This document shows positions 36,066 to 46,760 of a DNA stretch of 64,000 nt, in pieces (position 1 is the first letter of the stretch; every line of letters begins with the position of its first letter). The stretch is from Sorex araneus (Eukaryota; Chordata; Mammalia; Eulipotyphla; Soricidae), in the NCBI RefSeq assembly GCF_027595985.1, contig NC_073307.1, positions 121,871,678 through 121,935,677 on the forward strand, read 5' to 3'. Both the position numbers and the translations under genes were made by a program. A model generated the notes under the pieces. It did not search any database. It was not told the DNA's origin and worked only from the letters and a program-made list of their open reading frames with translations.

Positions 36066-36818
36066 CTTTTTAAGAAGTATCAGGCAATCATCGAGATTGG
36101 CTCTAGATCAGATCTGTTTCTGAAAACCTTCCTCCTTTTTGCTTTCAGGGACGCCTGCACTGTGCTGCATTTGGAGATAAAAGGCTTAGCTTCTCTTTAG
36201 ATGCATGTTCCCATATGTACTATGAAGAAGTGAATTTTGTCCTTGTGACTTCACTTTTGAGGACCAAACAACATGATGTGCAGGAAGGAGCACACAGAGG
36301 CAAGTGCAACCCCATAAACCAGATGATGATATTATATAGCCTTCCTACAGAATTCCAGAACATTCTATTACAAGGAGCTCTTCAGCCACAGCCCCCAGAC
36401 ATCTCCTCACTAGAGACTTAGGTTTAGAAAATATGAGACATCAAAAATGTTTTTCTTTCTTTCTTTTTTCTTCTGTTCCTCTGTGTGTGAAGTTTTCAGT
36501 TCCTAGAGCTTATACTGAAGTCCAGACTCAGTACATATCTGAAATCCCACCAGTTCCAAGAGGGCTGGATTTCTCCTGGATATTCTTTGGTTGCTAAGAA
36601 GTGTGGTAAACCATCTTGTCATTGACACTGAGCACTGTCAGACCTAACAGACCATTCCAAGTGGCTGCTTCTGACCTTCTCTTTCCTTGCTGGCCAGCTA
36701 GTCACCCTCTTATAATAGTTGATGATTAACAGTAAGCCTTCCAGAGTCAACTGGTCCAGATTGTGTCTCCCAGCCTCACAACAAAGATAGTTTTTGCTAA
36801 GAAACAGAAGGTAAATAG

Positions 36819-36988
36819 TGGGGCTGGAGCGATAGCACAGCGGGTAGAGCGTTTGTTTGCCTTGCCGACCCGAGTTCGATTCCCAGCATCTCATATGATC
36901 CCCCGGGGCACCACCAGGAGTAATTCTTGAGTGCACAGCCAGGAGTAGCCTTTGTGCATCGCCAGGTGTGACCCCCCCCCCCATAAAA
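36819..36988 (+). mobile_element. Shrew A-tailed SINE, young
   Basis: GGGGCTGGAGCGATAGCACA and GAGTTCGATTCCCAGCATCT, ending in a C run and A-rich tail. Flanks AGAAGGTAAATAG (36806-36818) and AGAAAGTAAATAG (36989-37001) match at 12 of 13. Confidence 0.95.
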
Positions 36989-37040
36989 AGAAAGTAAATA
37001 GCCAGCAGATCACTGAACCTGATACTAGGATCAAAGGGAA

Positions 37041-37042
<2 letters not shown>

Positions 37043-37094
<52 letters not shown>
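37043..37094. repeat. (CT)n microsatellite
   Basis: About 26 perfect CT units in CSRP3 intron 1. Confidence 0.97.
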
Positions 37095-37324
37095 AGAGTT
37101 TTTCTCACATACACTAACAGTGTGCAGTCAACCAGGAACATCTCAGCCTTCCTCCCTATAAGCAGGTTCTTCATTTTATTAGGTGAAATTTTAGAAAGTA
37201 ACTTTTAAAAGGAAACACTAAAAGAGGAAGCAGAGATATATTCGAAATCTTACTCATACAGTTCAAGCTTAGTATAATGGACAGAGTGATGCATTTCAAA
37301 TGGAAAGGCTTGGAGTTAAGCCTC

Positions 37325-37400
37325 AATCCATTCGTTCATTTATGATATAATGGACACCTATCATGTGTCAGGTGCTGCACTACAACCTCAGTGAGAGGCA
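37325..37400 (-). repeat. L2 3'-end fossil
   Basis: ATTCGTTCATTTATGATATA ATGGACACCTATCATGTGTC AGGTGCTGC, a diverged L2 terminus. Confidence 0.55.
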
Positions 37401-37857
37401 GAGTTGAGGAGAGCTTGTAAAAAATGAGTCACTTGCTTTTCCTAGCAGTGAGAAACCTTGATCCAACTGGATACATGAGAACGCAACTACTTTAAGAAAG
37501 TCAGAGGAGAGAAAGGGCTGCCCACATTTATATTTGAGATTAAGCAGCAAGATGTGCTTTGATTCTTTTATTCTAAAAAAAGACCCTGTAAAAAAAAAAA
37601 GACCCTGTAGTGTTCTTGGTGCTCATACGTGTGAAAAATTGAATATAAAAGAGTTAATAGGCGTGCGTTGGTATATACCTTGTGTTTGTGAGTGTGTGTC
37701 AGTGGAGGTACACTGAACTTGTCCCCAGTTGCTATTTCTTTTTAAGTTAGGAAGAGCAGACGTTTTTGCTTTTTAAGATAGTATAACGGTATTATTAAAA
37801 ATCAAAAAAAACAGTCAATTAAATTTGTAAGATTCACTTGCCAACTCTCAGTCTTAA

Positions 37858-38003
37858 GGGGAGCCGGGTGTTGTGCCATACCCAGCTGTGCTCAGGGCTT
37901 CCTTCTGACTCTGTGCTCGGGGATCACTCCTGGACATGCTCGGGGATCCTGTGTGTTGCTGGGGATTGAAGCAGAGTCAGCTACATGCAATATAAGCATA
38001 CCT
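37858..38003 (-). mobile_element. Shrew A-tailed SINE, diverged
   Basis: CCCAGCTGTGCTCAGGGCTT, GGGGATCACTCCTGGACATG and GGGGATTGAAGCAGAGTCAG. Confidence 0.8.
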
Positions 38004-38794
38004 CCAAGTTGAATGTACATCTGAACTGTGAGGAATAATTTTGCCTTCAGGCAAAATGTCAAATGCGCAATACACAAAAGACATCACTTCCAAATGGGAT
38101 TTTGAAGGTGAATGAGATTTTGACAGTGAAAAGGAGGAGGAATATTTCAGAAAGATAAAAGCTCATGTATTCTCCAGTTCCATCCATGTGGCAAGAAAAC
38201 CATAATCCGCTCCCCCCCAACAAAAGTGCACATAAAGTCACAAAGACTTTCCTATCTCCTAAAAAGACCAAACTGCTCACTTCTAATTCCATTTAAAACT
38301 TGCAACTTTTAAGGTTGGTTGATCAGTTACCTTATTTATAAACAAGGTGGGCCACAAAAAGTAAACATTTTGGAGTACTTTATTAACTATTTTTCCAAAT
38401 TCCTAAATCCATCCTTATTTGATTAAGGATGATAAATTCTTTGAAAGAGAGCGAGATCACACAATGGTTTTCATGTTCATTTGATCTTAAGCTTCAACAT
38501 AATATAGAGGAGAGACGTAGTATGATTCGAAAAATGAGACTAGCAACTTGTGAAACTAGCGATGTGGAAATTTTCAACAAACACAATGCTGGGTCAAATT
38601 TCTCATTTTTAGATCTTCAATGGAGATTTTAATGGTCTGTCCTACAAGTTAGTAGAAAATAAATATGCCTCCAGACGAGAGATAATGAGAGAGAGAAAGA
38701 GCAGTTACTTAGATATGATACTCATCTAAGAGAGAATAAGATTACGGATAGACCTTATTCACAAAGCAATATATCTTAGCACAGGTGATTGTTA

Positions 38795-38980
38795 TTTATT
38801 TGAGGGTTTTTGGTTTGAGGGTCATATCCTGTGGAGTTTGGCGGAATCTCCCAGATCAGTGCTCAGTGTTTGGAGGGGAGGGGAGGAGCAGCACTGGTGG
38901 ACCAGGTGGTGCCTGGAATCAAAGCCAGATTCTCACATACCTAAGGTAAGTACTCTACTTTTTAGTCACATCCTCAAACT
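38795..38980 (-). mobile_element. Shrew A-tailed SINE, diverged
   Basis: TTTGAGGGTCATATCCTGTG, GTGCCTGGAATCAAAGCCAG and AAGTACTCTACTTTTTAGTC in reversed order. A G-rich insertion splits it. Confidence 0.6.
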
Positions 38981-39210
38981 CTCACGAGTTGTTTTTAAGT
39001 CATCATAAATAGCTGGCATTGCATAGATTAGAACCTCACACCCAAAATAGAAACCCTCGAACATTGAATTTCTCAGGTACTCAGTTCCATCCTTGAAGCT
39101 GAAAAGGTAACTCTGCAGGTGAGACATAGAAAATATTTTCTTCTTTCAGTGCTCAAAGGCTACAAGCAGAGGATGCTATACAATATCCTGAATAGCATGC
39201 CTTGTGTTTT

Positions 39211-39387
39211 TTTTTTTGCTTTTTTGGGGGGTTATACCCAGCGATGCTCAGGGGTCACTCCTGACTCTGCACTCAGGAATTACTCCTGGTCATGCTCAGG
39301 GGACCATATAGGATGCTGGGAATAGAACCCGGGTCGGCTGCGTGCAAGGCAAACACCCTACCCCGCTGTGCTATCACTCCAGCCCCA
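39211..39387 (-). mobile_element. Shrew A-tailed SINE, very young
   Basis: Near-consensus reversed copy ending CTATCACTCCAGCCCCA. A perfect 14-bp duplication, ATGCCTTGTGTTTT, flanks it at 39197-39210 and 39388-39401. In element orientation the target begins AAAA, as expected for L1 endonuclease. Confidence 0.97.
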
Positions 39388-40799
39388 ATGCCTTGTGTTT
39401 TAATCTTGATCTCATAACCTTGAACCTGGGTAGAAAATGCCAAGTGAATAATCTCATGCACTTTCCTCACAGGATCTTTGTGAGAGTCGTGGAAATAATG
39501 TGGGAGTCAAAGCAGCATTGAGAAGCTTTTCCAAGATAAAACATGGTTACCTGCTTTATTTCAGATTGTACAAATAGCACCAACCTATTAGTTAAGAAGC
39601 TAGGATTTGGAAGCATATTTAGGTCCTGGCTTGCAAACATAACGTTTCCAGCTTTACACATTGCTTTGGAATTCTTGTGTCTCAACACTCCTCTAGCCAG
39701 TCTGGAATGTGAGTTGATGTTGGTGAGAGTCCAAGAGATGGGCACTTGTTTATCAGTGTTGCCCAGTCACTAAGGGTGGGACACCAAATATAGGCTTGCC
39801 AGTCACTCAGCCTTATTTGTCACCTGATCCATCACATCACCTGACATTATTCCCTGGGCCAGCTCCAGGCTGGATTGTCACCAAGGAAATTGTGGGTCAT
39901 GTTGCAATAAGAGGCAACCTGGAATTCATGGAGATGCAATAGAGTACAAGCCTTGCAAGTGAGAAGGTGGTCTCCAGACTTGTGGGTCCCCAGGCCCCAC
40001 TGAGATTTTACTTTGTGGACCTTTCTGAGGGATAAATCTGTACTAGAGGTTACCATAGAAATGTGCTGTGGTGGGAATTGGGGAAGTGCTGGTTCAGATA
40101 TAGGACACAAAAATTTTTATTTCATTTTGCTTCTGCACAGGTATGTTACCTCCAAAAAGAATTCAATCTCCCCGAAACTTGTGTACCCTAAAATGGGCAC
40201 CATTGTCCCATCTTTTTTATTATTCCTAGAAGAATGGTAGCAGCTCACGTGCATTAAATCATTCTGTAAACCAGAGAGCATATCAAACATAAGAATTAAT
40301 TTGTCTTGAGTAACTTGAAGTTTTCACCCTTTAAGTTTGAATTTTTTAAATAATAACCAAGCCATGTATTGTGGCCCCATTTTCCTTACTCCAAAACTTG
40401 CTCTTATATTTCCCTTTTTACTATAGACTTAAAAATTGATAACTTAGGGCAAAAGAGAGTGGGATAAGTAAAATGAGACTTTAGTGGTCTTGTTTCTTTT
40501 TTAAAGTTTTGTTAAAGAAACTGAGAGGGAGGCTTTAGTCATGATTGAGCAGAGAATGATAATGCCAGATTCATCCTATGAAGATGCTGAGTGGCCTAGA
40601 GCACAGTCCTTGATTCAAGTAATATAGCATGTCATATAGAAACTTCACAATAATCTTCCAAGGTAGGGGACAATTCAAGACTTTATTTTCAAAATGAGTA
40701 AGTGGAGTTTTAGGAAAATCATATTGCTGCAGATCCTGTGGCAAGTTTGTATCACAAAGGTATAATAGAACTTAGGTTTATCCACATATTAACAGTAGT

Positions 40800-40978
40800 T
40801 AAGATGGTATTAATTGTTTACTTTGTATTTGTTATTATAGATACTCTGTAATGCAACAGCCCAGCGGAGCAAATGTGTTAATCTCATTTACAGATAAGAA
40901 AACTGAGACTCAAGTCTGACCCAGCTTGTGTGAAGATGCACAGCTGGTGAGCAGAGTTCCTATTCAAACCCTAATTAA
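40800..40978 (+). repeat. MIR fossil
   Basis: TTAATCTCATTTACAGATAA GAAAACTGAGACTCAAG, then ATGCACAGCTGGTGAGCAGA G and TTCAAACCC, the MIR core order. Confidence 0.75.
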
Positions 40979-41142
40979 AAGGAGAGAAAGTACAAGAGGG
41001 TAAAGTGCTTGCCCTGGGTTCTATCCCCAGCATCACACGTGCCTCCTGAATCCTAGGAGTGACTTCTGAGCACAGAGCCAGGAGAAAACCCTGAGCATTG
41101 CCTGGTGTGGCCCCAAAACCAAAACCAACCAACAAAAAATGC
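40979..41142 (+). mobile_element. Shrew A-tailed SINE, diverged
   Basis: GGTAAAGTGCTTGCCCTGGG, TCTATCCCCAGCATCACACG, GAGCACAGAGCCAGGAGAAA and GCCTGGTGTGGCCCC with an A-rich tail. The tRNA head has a deletion. Confidence 0.82.
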
Positions 41143-41767
41143 AAGTCCTCATTAAACTGGTTGACTCCCATATTCCCACTTCATTTGAGAAGAGACAAGG
41201 GTCAAGACTTCCATGGACCAGACTTCCCAGCTGAGGGAACTTGAGATCTGATAGACACAGTTTCTCTTCATGAACTGAGAACACTGGGGTGGGCACAGCA
41301 GGGATACTGAATCCAGGGCAGTACCATGAAAGGCTTCCTAAGAGCCAGCGTGTTCAAGCATACAAAGGACTTCTTTATAGAAGCAGAGTTCTTTCTCATG
41401 ATTGATGGCTGAAAATGGACATCTCAGTGACTGTGATGTCGTAAAGACCTTTCAAGGGTCCTTCAAGTCTAAAGTGAGATTTAGGGATCTGAGCTGACCT
41501 TTAGAAATGCAGCGCCAGAGCACGCCCTCTCAAACACTGCCTCTTCTCTCTGCTCTTAAGCCAGGGAAAAGAGCATAGCAGAGTGGACAAGCACAGCCTT
41601 TGCAAAGCACCAAGGTTCAAACAATACTAATGGCTGGACCTTGTTGAAATTGCTCACAGTCTCTGAATCCAGGGTCCTCGTGCATGTGAAGAGAAGGCGT
41701 GTGTTAAACAGTGATTTTTAAATTCAATAAGATTATAACAATAATATGTTACATATACATGTTTCAT

Positions 41768-41900
41768 GAGGGCGCTCCAATGCCTGCTTTGCATTTGGTC
41801 AGCACTGCATAGGGTCTGCCCAGCACTGCCAGGAGTTACCCTTGAACACAGAGCCAGGAGTAAATCTGAGTACTGCCAGGGATGGCCCATAAAACAAGAC
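41768..41900 (+). mobile_element. Shrew A-tailed SINE, diverged and partial
   Basis: CCCAGCACTGCCAGGAGTTA CCC, GAACACAGAGCCAGGAGTAA and ACTGCCAGGGATGGCCC. The head is decayed. Confidence 0.75.
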
Positions 41901-42429
41901 TAAAAGCTAAATACATAAGCATTTAATAACTTTAACTGCTTTCATTGGGATGTGATTTTTTTTTAAATTGCTTTATCTCTCATAGTCAAGCCCATTAAAG
42001 TGAGCAAATCTCTCTCTACAGCTCCATGGTATTTCAGAAGCATATAGCAGGCCACCTGTTTCTTGGTAGGTCTTCGGAGTGACTGACAGACACAGACCAA
42101 AACAAAAGTCTACCCAGGGGACCCTCAGAGCTCCCTTGCCAGGGTCTGGGGGGCAGGGGAGGACTGAGACCTGCCCTAGTACGGTGCCTGCTGGAGCTCA
42201 CTTCATGGTCAGCTGTGCTTTGAGCGGAAGTAGGGAACCCCAGCCAAGTCCTCTAGCCCCAGGGAGGGCAAGGCTTTAAGCTGCCCCAGAGGCCACTCAA
42301 GGTCAGTGACTTCCTCCTAAACTTCCAAACACATGTGGGTGAGGTTCCCATGATGTAGCTGCTCATTTCGAAGCTCAGGCTGATAATCCTCCGCACAGAA
42401 TAAAACCACGTGCTGGCTCTTATTCTTAA

Positions 42430-42605
42430 TTTTTTTTCATGTCTTTATTTTTGGAGAGGACAACCCAGTGGTGCTCGGGGCTTAGTTCTGGCTCTGTGCT
42501 CAGGACTACTCCTGGCAGTGCTTAGTGGACCATACATAATACTGGGAAATTAAACTGCATCAGCTGCTTGCAAAGCAAGCACATTACCTATAGTACTCTC
42601 TCTCT
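42430..42605 (-). mobile_element. Shrew A-tailed SINE, diverged
   Basis: CAGTGGTGCTCGGGGCTTAG, CTCAGGACTACTCCTGGCAG and TAGTGGACCATACATAATAC in reversed order. Confidence 0.82.
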
Positions 42606-42636
42606 TGTCTTTCTTTCCTGATTTGTTTTCTTTTCA

Positions 42637-42799
42637 CAGGGAAGCCGCACCTGGTGGTGCTTAACAGCTACTCTCAGCTCTATGTTCAGTGATCACACCT
42701 GGTGGTATTCAGGGACCCATATGGTGCCTGGAATTAAGTCCCCAGAGTGTCTGCATTCAAAGTACTTGCTCCAGCCCATTGGGCTATCTCTCCAGCCCT
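42637..42799 (-). mobile_element. Shrew A-tailed SINE, diverged
   Basis: CACCTGGTGGTGCTTAACAG, CAGGGACCCATATGGTGCCT and GGGCTATCTCTCCAGCCCTC. A tandem neighbour of the previous copy. Confidence 0.85.
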
Positions 42800-43160
42800 C
42801 TCATTCCCTTCAAACTCACACTTGGTAGACATGTCTGCCCACTTTATTGAGGCTGTGACTCATGGGTCATCCTATGTCTTTCCTGAAGTTATCTCTGAAG
42901 AATGACCAATCTCTAGTCTCAGACACTGTTTTACTTTGACTTTTAAAATCTCTATGTCAAGCCCCCTTCACCCCGGCTGGACTTTACATCCTGTCTCTGC
43001 TGCTGTCTAGCTCCTTGACCCTGAGTAATTGCTTTGCTTCTATGAATTTTTATTTCTTCTGGTAGGGAATGAAATTTTTTGTAAGATCTTCAGGTAAGAG
43101 TAAAATAAGCTAAAACTTAGTCTGCATATATTTTGAGAGGTTAATAACTAATCAACAATA

Positions 43161-43391
43161 ATGGGCATCTGCCTTGCACCCAGCCGACCGGGGTTCAATT
43201 CCTCCACCCCTCTCGGAGAGCCCGGCAAGCTACTGAGAGTATCCCGCCTACATGGAAGAGCCTGGAAAGCTGCTTGTGGCGCATTCGATATGCCAAAAAT
43301 AGTAATAACAAGTCTCATAATGGAGACATTACTGGTGCCCGCTCGAGCAAATCGATGAGCAACGGGACAACAGTGCTGCAGTGACAGTGAT
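43161..43391 (+). mobile_element. Long shrew SINE (non-A-tailed form), 5'-truncated
   Basis: Starts near GGGCATCTGCCTTGCACCCA. Body units GAGCCCGGCAAGCTACTGAG and GAGCCTGGAAAGCTGCTTGT, then TTCGATATGCCAAAAATAGT and CTCGAGCAAATCGATGAGCA, ending ACAACAGTGCTGCAGTGACAG. Confidence 0.92.
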
Positions 43392-44059
43392 ACCCTTTCC
43401 CATGATAAAGTCCAGTTCTGACAATTGTCATCTCCCCTCCTGCTTTACTGCACTGTGATGAGGAGCTGCTGATTCCTCCACTTGAGAGTATAACATTTTC
43501 CTTTGGCCCCAAACCCCACCCAGTGCTGCAGCAACACTATTTCTAGTGGAAATCTCCTTGCCCGGGAGTTGTATGTCCTACATATTATATTTCTAGTCTG
43601 TATCCCTCCTCTTCTAAGACAAGTTATTCATCTCCTTAAAATATTTTTTAAATTCTATTTCCTCCCCTCCTTTGCTCTTTGTGTTGCTGCAATGGCCATG
43701 TGCTGCAGGCCTGGGCTAGGGGGCTCACAAATGTCCAGAAAATAGAAAATGGGAACTCAGAAAAGAGCTAGAGCTTGAACTGGAGCTGGCTTTGCAATTG
43801 ACATTTCTTGTTTTCTCCCAGCTCCTAAGTCAGGGTCCCAGGATTTCTGGGTTTGCCTTCTACCAAGATTTTGTCTCTTCCTCTTGCAGGGGACTGTGAA
43901 TCTTGGCTTGTTGAAGAATGCTGCTCCTTCTTCCAATCTCTCTTGCAGTTGCTCTCACTGGCTCTGTGCCTTTGGGTCTCCCGGTTGCTGGCTTGCCAAC
44001 TCTTTCTCCTCCTACCCCTTGGCAGCCTCCCTGTCAAGTGGACAGTTTGCGCATCAGAA

Positions 44060-44130
44060 CGACAGAGCACCTGTCTGTGCAGGCAAGGACGGCACCTGTT
44101 GGCCTCTTGTCAACAAGTATTTTTAGAACT
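44060..44130. promoter_or_regulatory. CSRP3: Cluster of muscle-type motifs in CSRP3 intron 1 (candidate)
   Basis: Two CACCTG E-boxes (44068-44073, 44093-44098) and a MEF2-like GTATTTTTAG (44117-44126) fall within 60 bases. Such short motifs occur by chance, so function is inferred only. Confidence 0.3.
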
Positions 44131-44299
44131 ATGTTGGTCAGGATGGAAAGAAGCCAAGCCAGAGGGATACTTTACATTTTCTGAGTCACAACGCAGTTTC
44201 ATAGACCAACTGATGAGCTGGATTATCCTAATATAGAAATTCAATCCCCTAAGTCAATGGATGGTCCAGGCTCTCCTGACTGTCCCCTGTTTCTGGGAG

Positions 44300-44466
44300 A
44301 CGTTGGAGTTTCATCCACACTTGGCAGTGTTCAGGGGCTACTTCTGGCTCAGTGTTCAGAAATGGCTCCCAGCAGTATTCAGGGGATTATGCTCAGTGCT
44401 GAGAATTGAACTCGGGCCTCAGCATCAAAGCATGTGCTCCAGTTCATGGAACCATGTCTCCGGCTC
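44300..44466 (-). mobile_element. Shrew A-tailed SINE, diverged
   Basis: CACTTGGCAGTGTTCAGGGG, TTCAGAAATGGCTCCCAGCA, GAGAATTGAACTCGGGCC and ATGTCTCCGGCTC. Confidence 0.8.
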
Positions 44467-44858
44467 TAAGTTTTTAACTCTTCTTTCTGCTATGTGCACG
44501 GATATGTGGCTGCCTCAGCCCTGACCCAGAAGTGGCCTTCTGGAACTCATTAAAGTGTATGGAGGACAGCAGAGAGGACTCTGTTCCTCGGAAGCCACAA
44601 AGCTAAAGGTGGCAACTTGGTCTTTGGGCAGCATCTGCACTCAAACCAAAGCTCAAAGTCACTTTCCCTTCTCTGCATCACCAAGACTTGTCATTCTCGG
44701 GGATGCAAAAGCAAACTGAAACCTCAAGGGCGTCTTGGGAATCCCCCACCTCTGACTGGGTACTAGCTTCTCATTCAGTGAAGCTCATAATAGATTTTTA
44801 ATACAGCACTTGGTCAGGGCAAGTTTTGATTGATGTTAAATAATTAAGCAAACTTGTT

Positions 44859-45035
44859 GGGGCTGGAGCAATAGTACAGTAGGCAGGAAGCTTGCTTTGC
44901 ATGCAGCTGACCTGGTTCGATCCCTAGCACCACATATGGTCTCCTGAACACCTCTAGGAGTAATTCCTGCATGCATAGCCAGGAGTAAGCCCTGAGCACA
45001 GCCAGGTATGGCCCGGAAATGAACAGAAACAAAAT
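44859..45035 (+). mobile_element. Shrew A-tailed SINE
   Basis: GGGGCTGGAGCAATAGTACA, CTGGTTCGATCCCTAGCACC, GGAGTAATTCCTGCATGC and CCAGGTATGGCCC with an A-rich tail. Confidence 0.93.
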
Positions 45036-45731
45036 GAAACTGTTGCTAAACATCCTTAGATTATAAAGTCTATATCTACCTCTAAATCTAAACCAGCAAA
45101 GCTTCTCTGAGTATTTTCTATGTACAAACAAGTGAGAGGGTGGTGTGGAAGAGACATTTAATCATTCACCCACATCTTTTCAGTATACTGCAGTTTCTTT
45201 TATTTGGGGAACTGGCAAGCAAGCTTTTGCTATATTGAATATACCGCAGCCACTTTCTAACAGTGCAGAACTTGACAAATTTGAGCAAGCCACCATTTCC
45301 ATCCTAATTCTTGCAGAGCAGAAAAAAGACACTGAGGACAGGACATTCCTCATAGTTGTACAACTGTTCATTATGTGATTCTAGAACTAGGATGCTGGTC
45401 TGCCATTAAAGCATCAGAAAACACAAGTCTACCATACAACAGTCCCCAAAATACAGCTAAAATTTTTTTTCTTGCATAATTCCCCGTGGAACTTTCCCAA
45501 GCCCCCAAATATTGAAAACACTTCTAGGGAAAAAAAAATAGTTTTTGGAAACTGCTAGATTCAGAGTAAAGCAGAGCATAACCCTGAGTTTCCTCCTGTG
45601 GAACTAGAGCGGATGCTGGCGTTTGGGGCATGAAATCTGCCATATGCCTTGGATCTACGGGACTCTTAGGAGTCCTCACCAGCCTTCAAGTCAGCCAACC
45701 CCTAGCCAAATGCCTGCTCAGCTCCACTTAC

Positions 45732-45760
45732 CTGCCTGCGCGATCTCCGTGGCTCAACTG
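45732..45760 (-). other. CSRP3: CSRP3 non-coding exon 1 (5' end inferred)
   Basis: On the minus strand CACGGAGATCGCGCAGGCAG precedes a perfect GTAAGT donor at 45731-45726. The start is placed about 30 bases past the TATA-like box, so the 5' boundary is an estimate. It joins exon 2 at the 5' UTR. Confidence 0.6.
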
Positions 45761-45780
45761 GGTAACAGGGGCTCTGGGCC

Positions 45781-45793
45781 TCTTTAAATATAT
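45781..45793 (-). promoter_or_regulatory. CSRP3: CSRP3 TATA-like box
   Basis: Minus strand ATATATTTAAAGA lies about 30 bases before the inferred start site and 50 before the exon 1 donor. TCATATATTTAAAGAGG is also a weak CArG-like sequence. Confidence 0.6.
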
Positions 45794-45854
45794 GACGGCT
45801 TGGCCTGCGAAGGGCAGGACGGGAGGGAGCCCGAGGGGAGAGACGTGAGCAACA

Positions 45855-45880
45855 CAACTGCTATCAGAGGCTGAAAATAG
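45855..45880 (-). promoter_or_regulatory. CSRP3: CSRP3 promoter motif cluster: MEF2-like, GATA, E-box
   Basis: About 100 bases upstream of the inferred start, the minus strand has CTATTTTCAG (45880-45871, one mismatch to a MEF2 site), TGATAG (45866-45861, GATA type) and CAGTTG (45860-45855, E-box). This trio fits a heart and skeletal muscle promoter. A second CAGTTG lies at 45760-45755. Confidence 0.45.
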
Positions 45881-46332
45881 CCTGTGAGCCAAGCCCTCAG
45901 TTTTGTCTCCCCCCCTCACCAGCTGTGAGGCCCTTGGAGAACAATGTCGCTTGGGTCCTGTTTTAATGGCCCTTTGCCCACTGCATTTTGGATTCATTTG
46001 TGGAGTGTCAATTCCTGATGAAGTGAGAGGGACAGGAACAGGAGCCCAGAAGAACGAGACCTCTGAAATCATTCCTCTGGGCCCCCCACCTTGCTGGAAA
46101 TCAGAGCAAGGTACCTGCAAATGAATCATGGGCCTTATCTGGGAGTCCTCTGGAACTCCGAGACACAGGTCACCATACTCATGAGGAGAATGCAGAGCTA
46201 AAAATAAGAATGATGGCTGCCTGAAATCATACTTAGATAATCACCTCAAAGAAGTTTGGAAAAACAGCCGCCAGTCAGCAGGGTCCTGTGATTCCCAGCC
46301 CCTGACATTCTAAGAAGGAAATGTTTCCTCTT
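45881..46332. other. CSRP3 upstream flank, unique-looking
   Basis: No repeat or exon was recognised. Moderately GC-rich next to the promoter. Confidence 0.5.
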
Positions 46333-46348
46333 AAAAGTGAGTGACTTT

Positions 46349-46516
46349 GGTCATTGTGAGATTGTAACCCAAACATGAAAGCTTGTAACTATCTCAAGGT
46401 GATTCAACAAAAATAAAAAAGAAAGAAAGAAATGTTTGACACTGGGCATTTTACATAGTTTATCTAATATCAAATTGTTTTATCTGTTCAATAAAATTTA
46501 TGTTACAAATATAAAA
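46349..46516 (+). mobile_element. L1/half-L1 tail insertion with likely 3' transduced sequence
   Basis: Begins TCATTGTGAGATTGTAACCC AAACATGAAAGC and GGTGATTCAACAAAAATAAA, an L1-type 3' end and A-rich run. Then come about 80 bases of other (MIR-like) sequence with its own AATAAA (46489-46494) and a second A run. The perfect 16-bp duplication AAAAGTGAGTGACTTT (46333-46348, 46517-46532) flanks the whole unit. Confidence 0.8.
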
Positions 46517-46530
46517 AAAAGTGAGTGACT

Positions 46531-46760
46531 TTTTTTTCCCTTGAATCATTGTAAGATATACAGTTACAAAGTAGCTTGGAATGAAGCCTCAGTCATACAA
46601 TGTTCCAACACCCATCCCTTCACCAGTGTACATTTCCCGTCACCAGTGTCCCCAGTTTCCCTCCTGCCCCTCCCCCACTCACCTCCACAGCCTGCCTCTA
46701 TTATAGATTCTCTCTCTCTCTCTCTCCCTCTCTCCCATTTTCTGTTTAGGCACTGTGATG
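46531..46760 (-). mobile_element. L1 3' fragment
   Basis: Poly(T) then CTTGAATCATTGTAAGATAT ACAGTTACAAAG, CCAACACCCATCCCTTCACC AGTG and CAGTGTCCCCAGTTTCCCTC: the same 3' UTR as the copy at 1847. It begins exactly at the right target duplication of the preceding insertion. A (TC)n run lies at 46713-46735. Confidence 0.85.

Noticed and set aside
43853..44236. Three overlapping plus-strand frames of 80-127 codons
   Set aside because: Leu-rich translations in all three frames with no recognisable domain. The region is CSRP3 intron 1 and more likely non-coding.
45145..45378. 77-codon frame next to the CSRP3 promoter
   Set aside because: It has an antisense open frame over the same bases and no family match I know. 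Length is within chance expectation.
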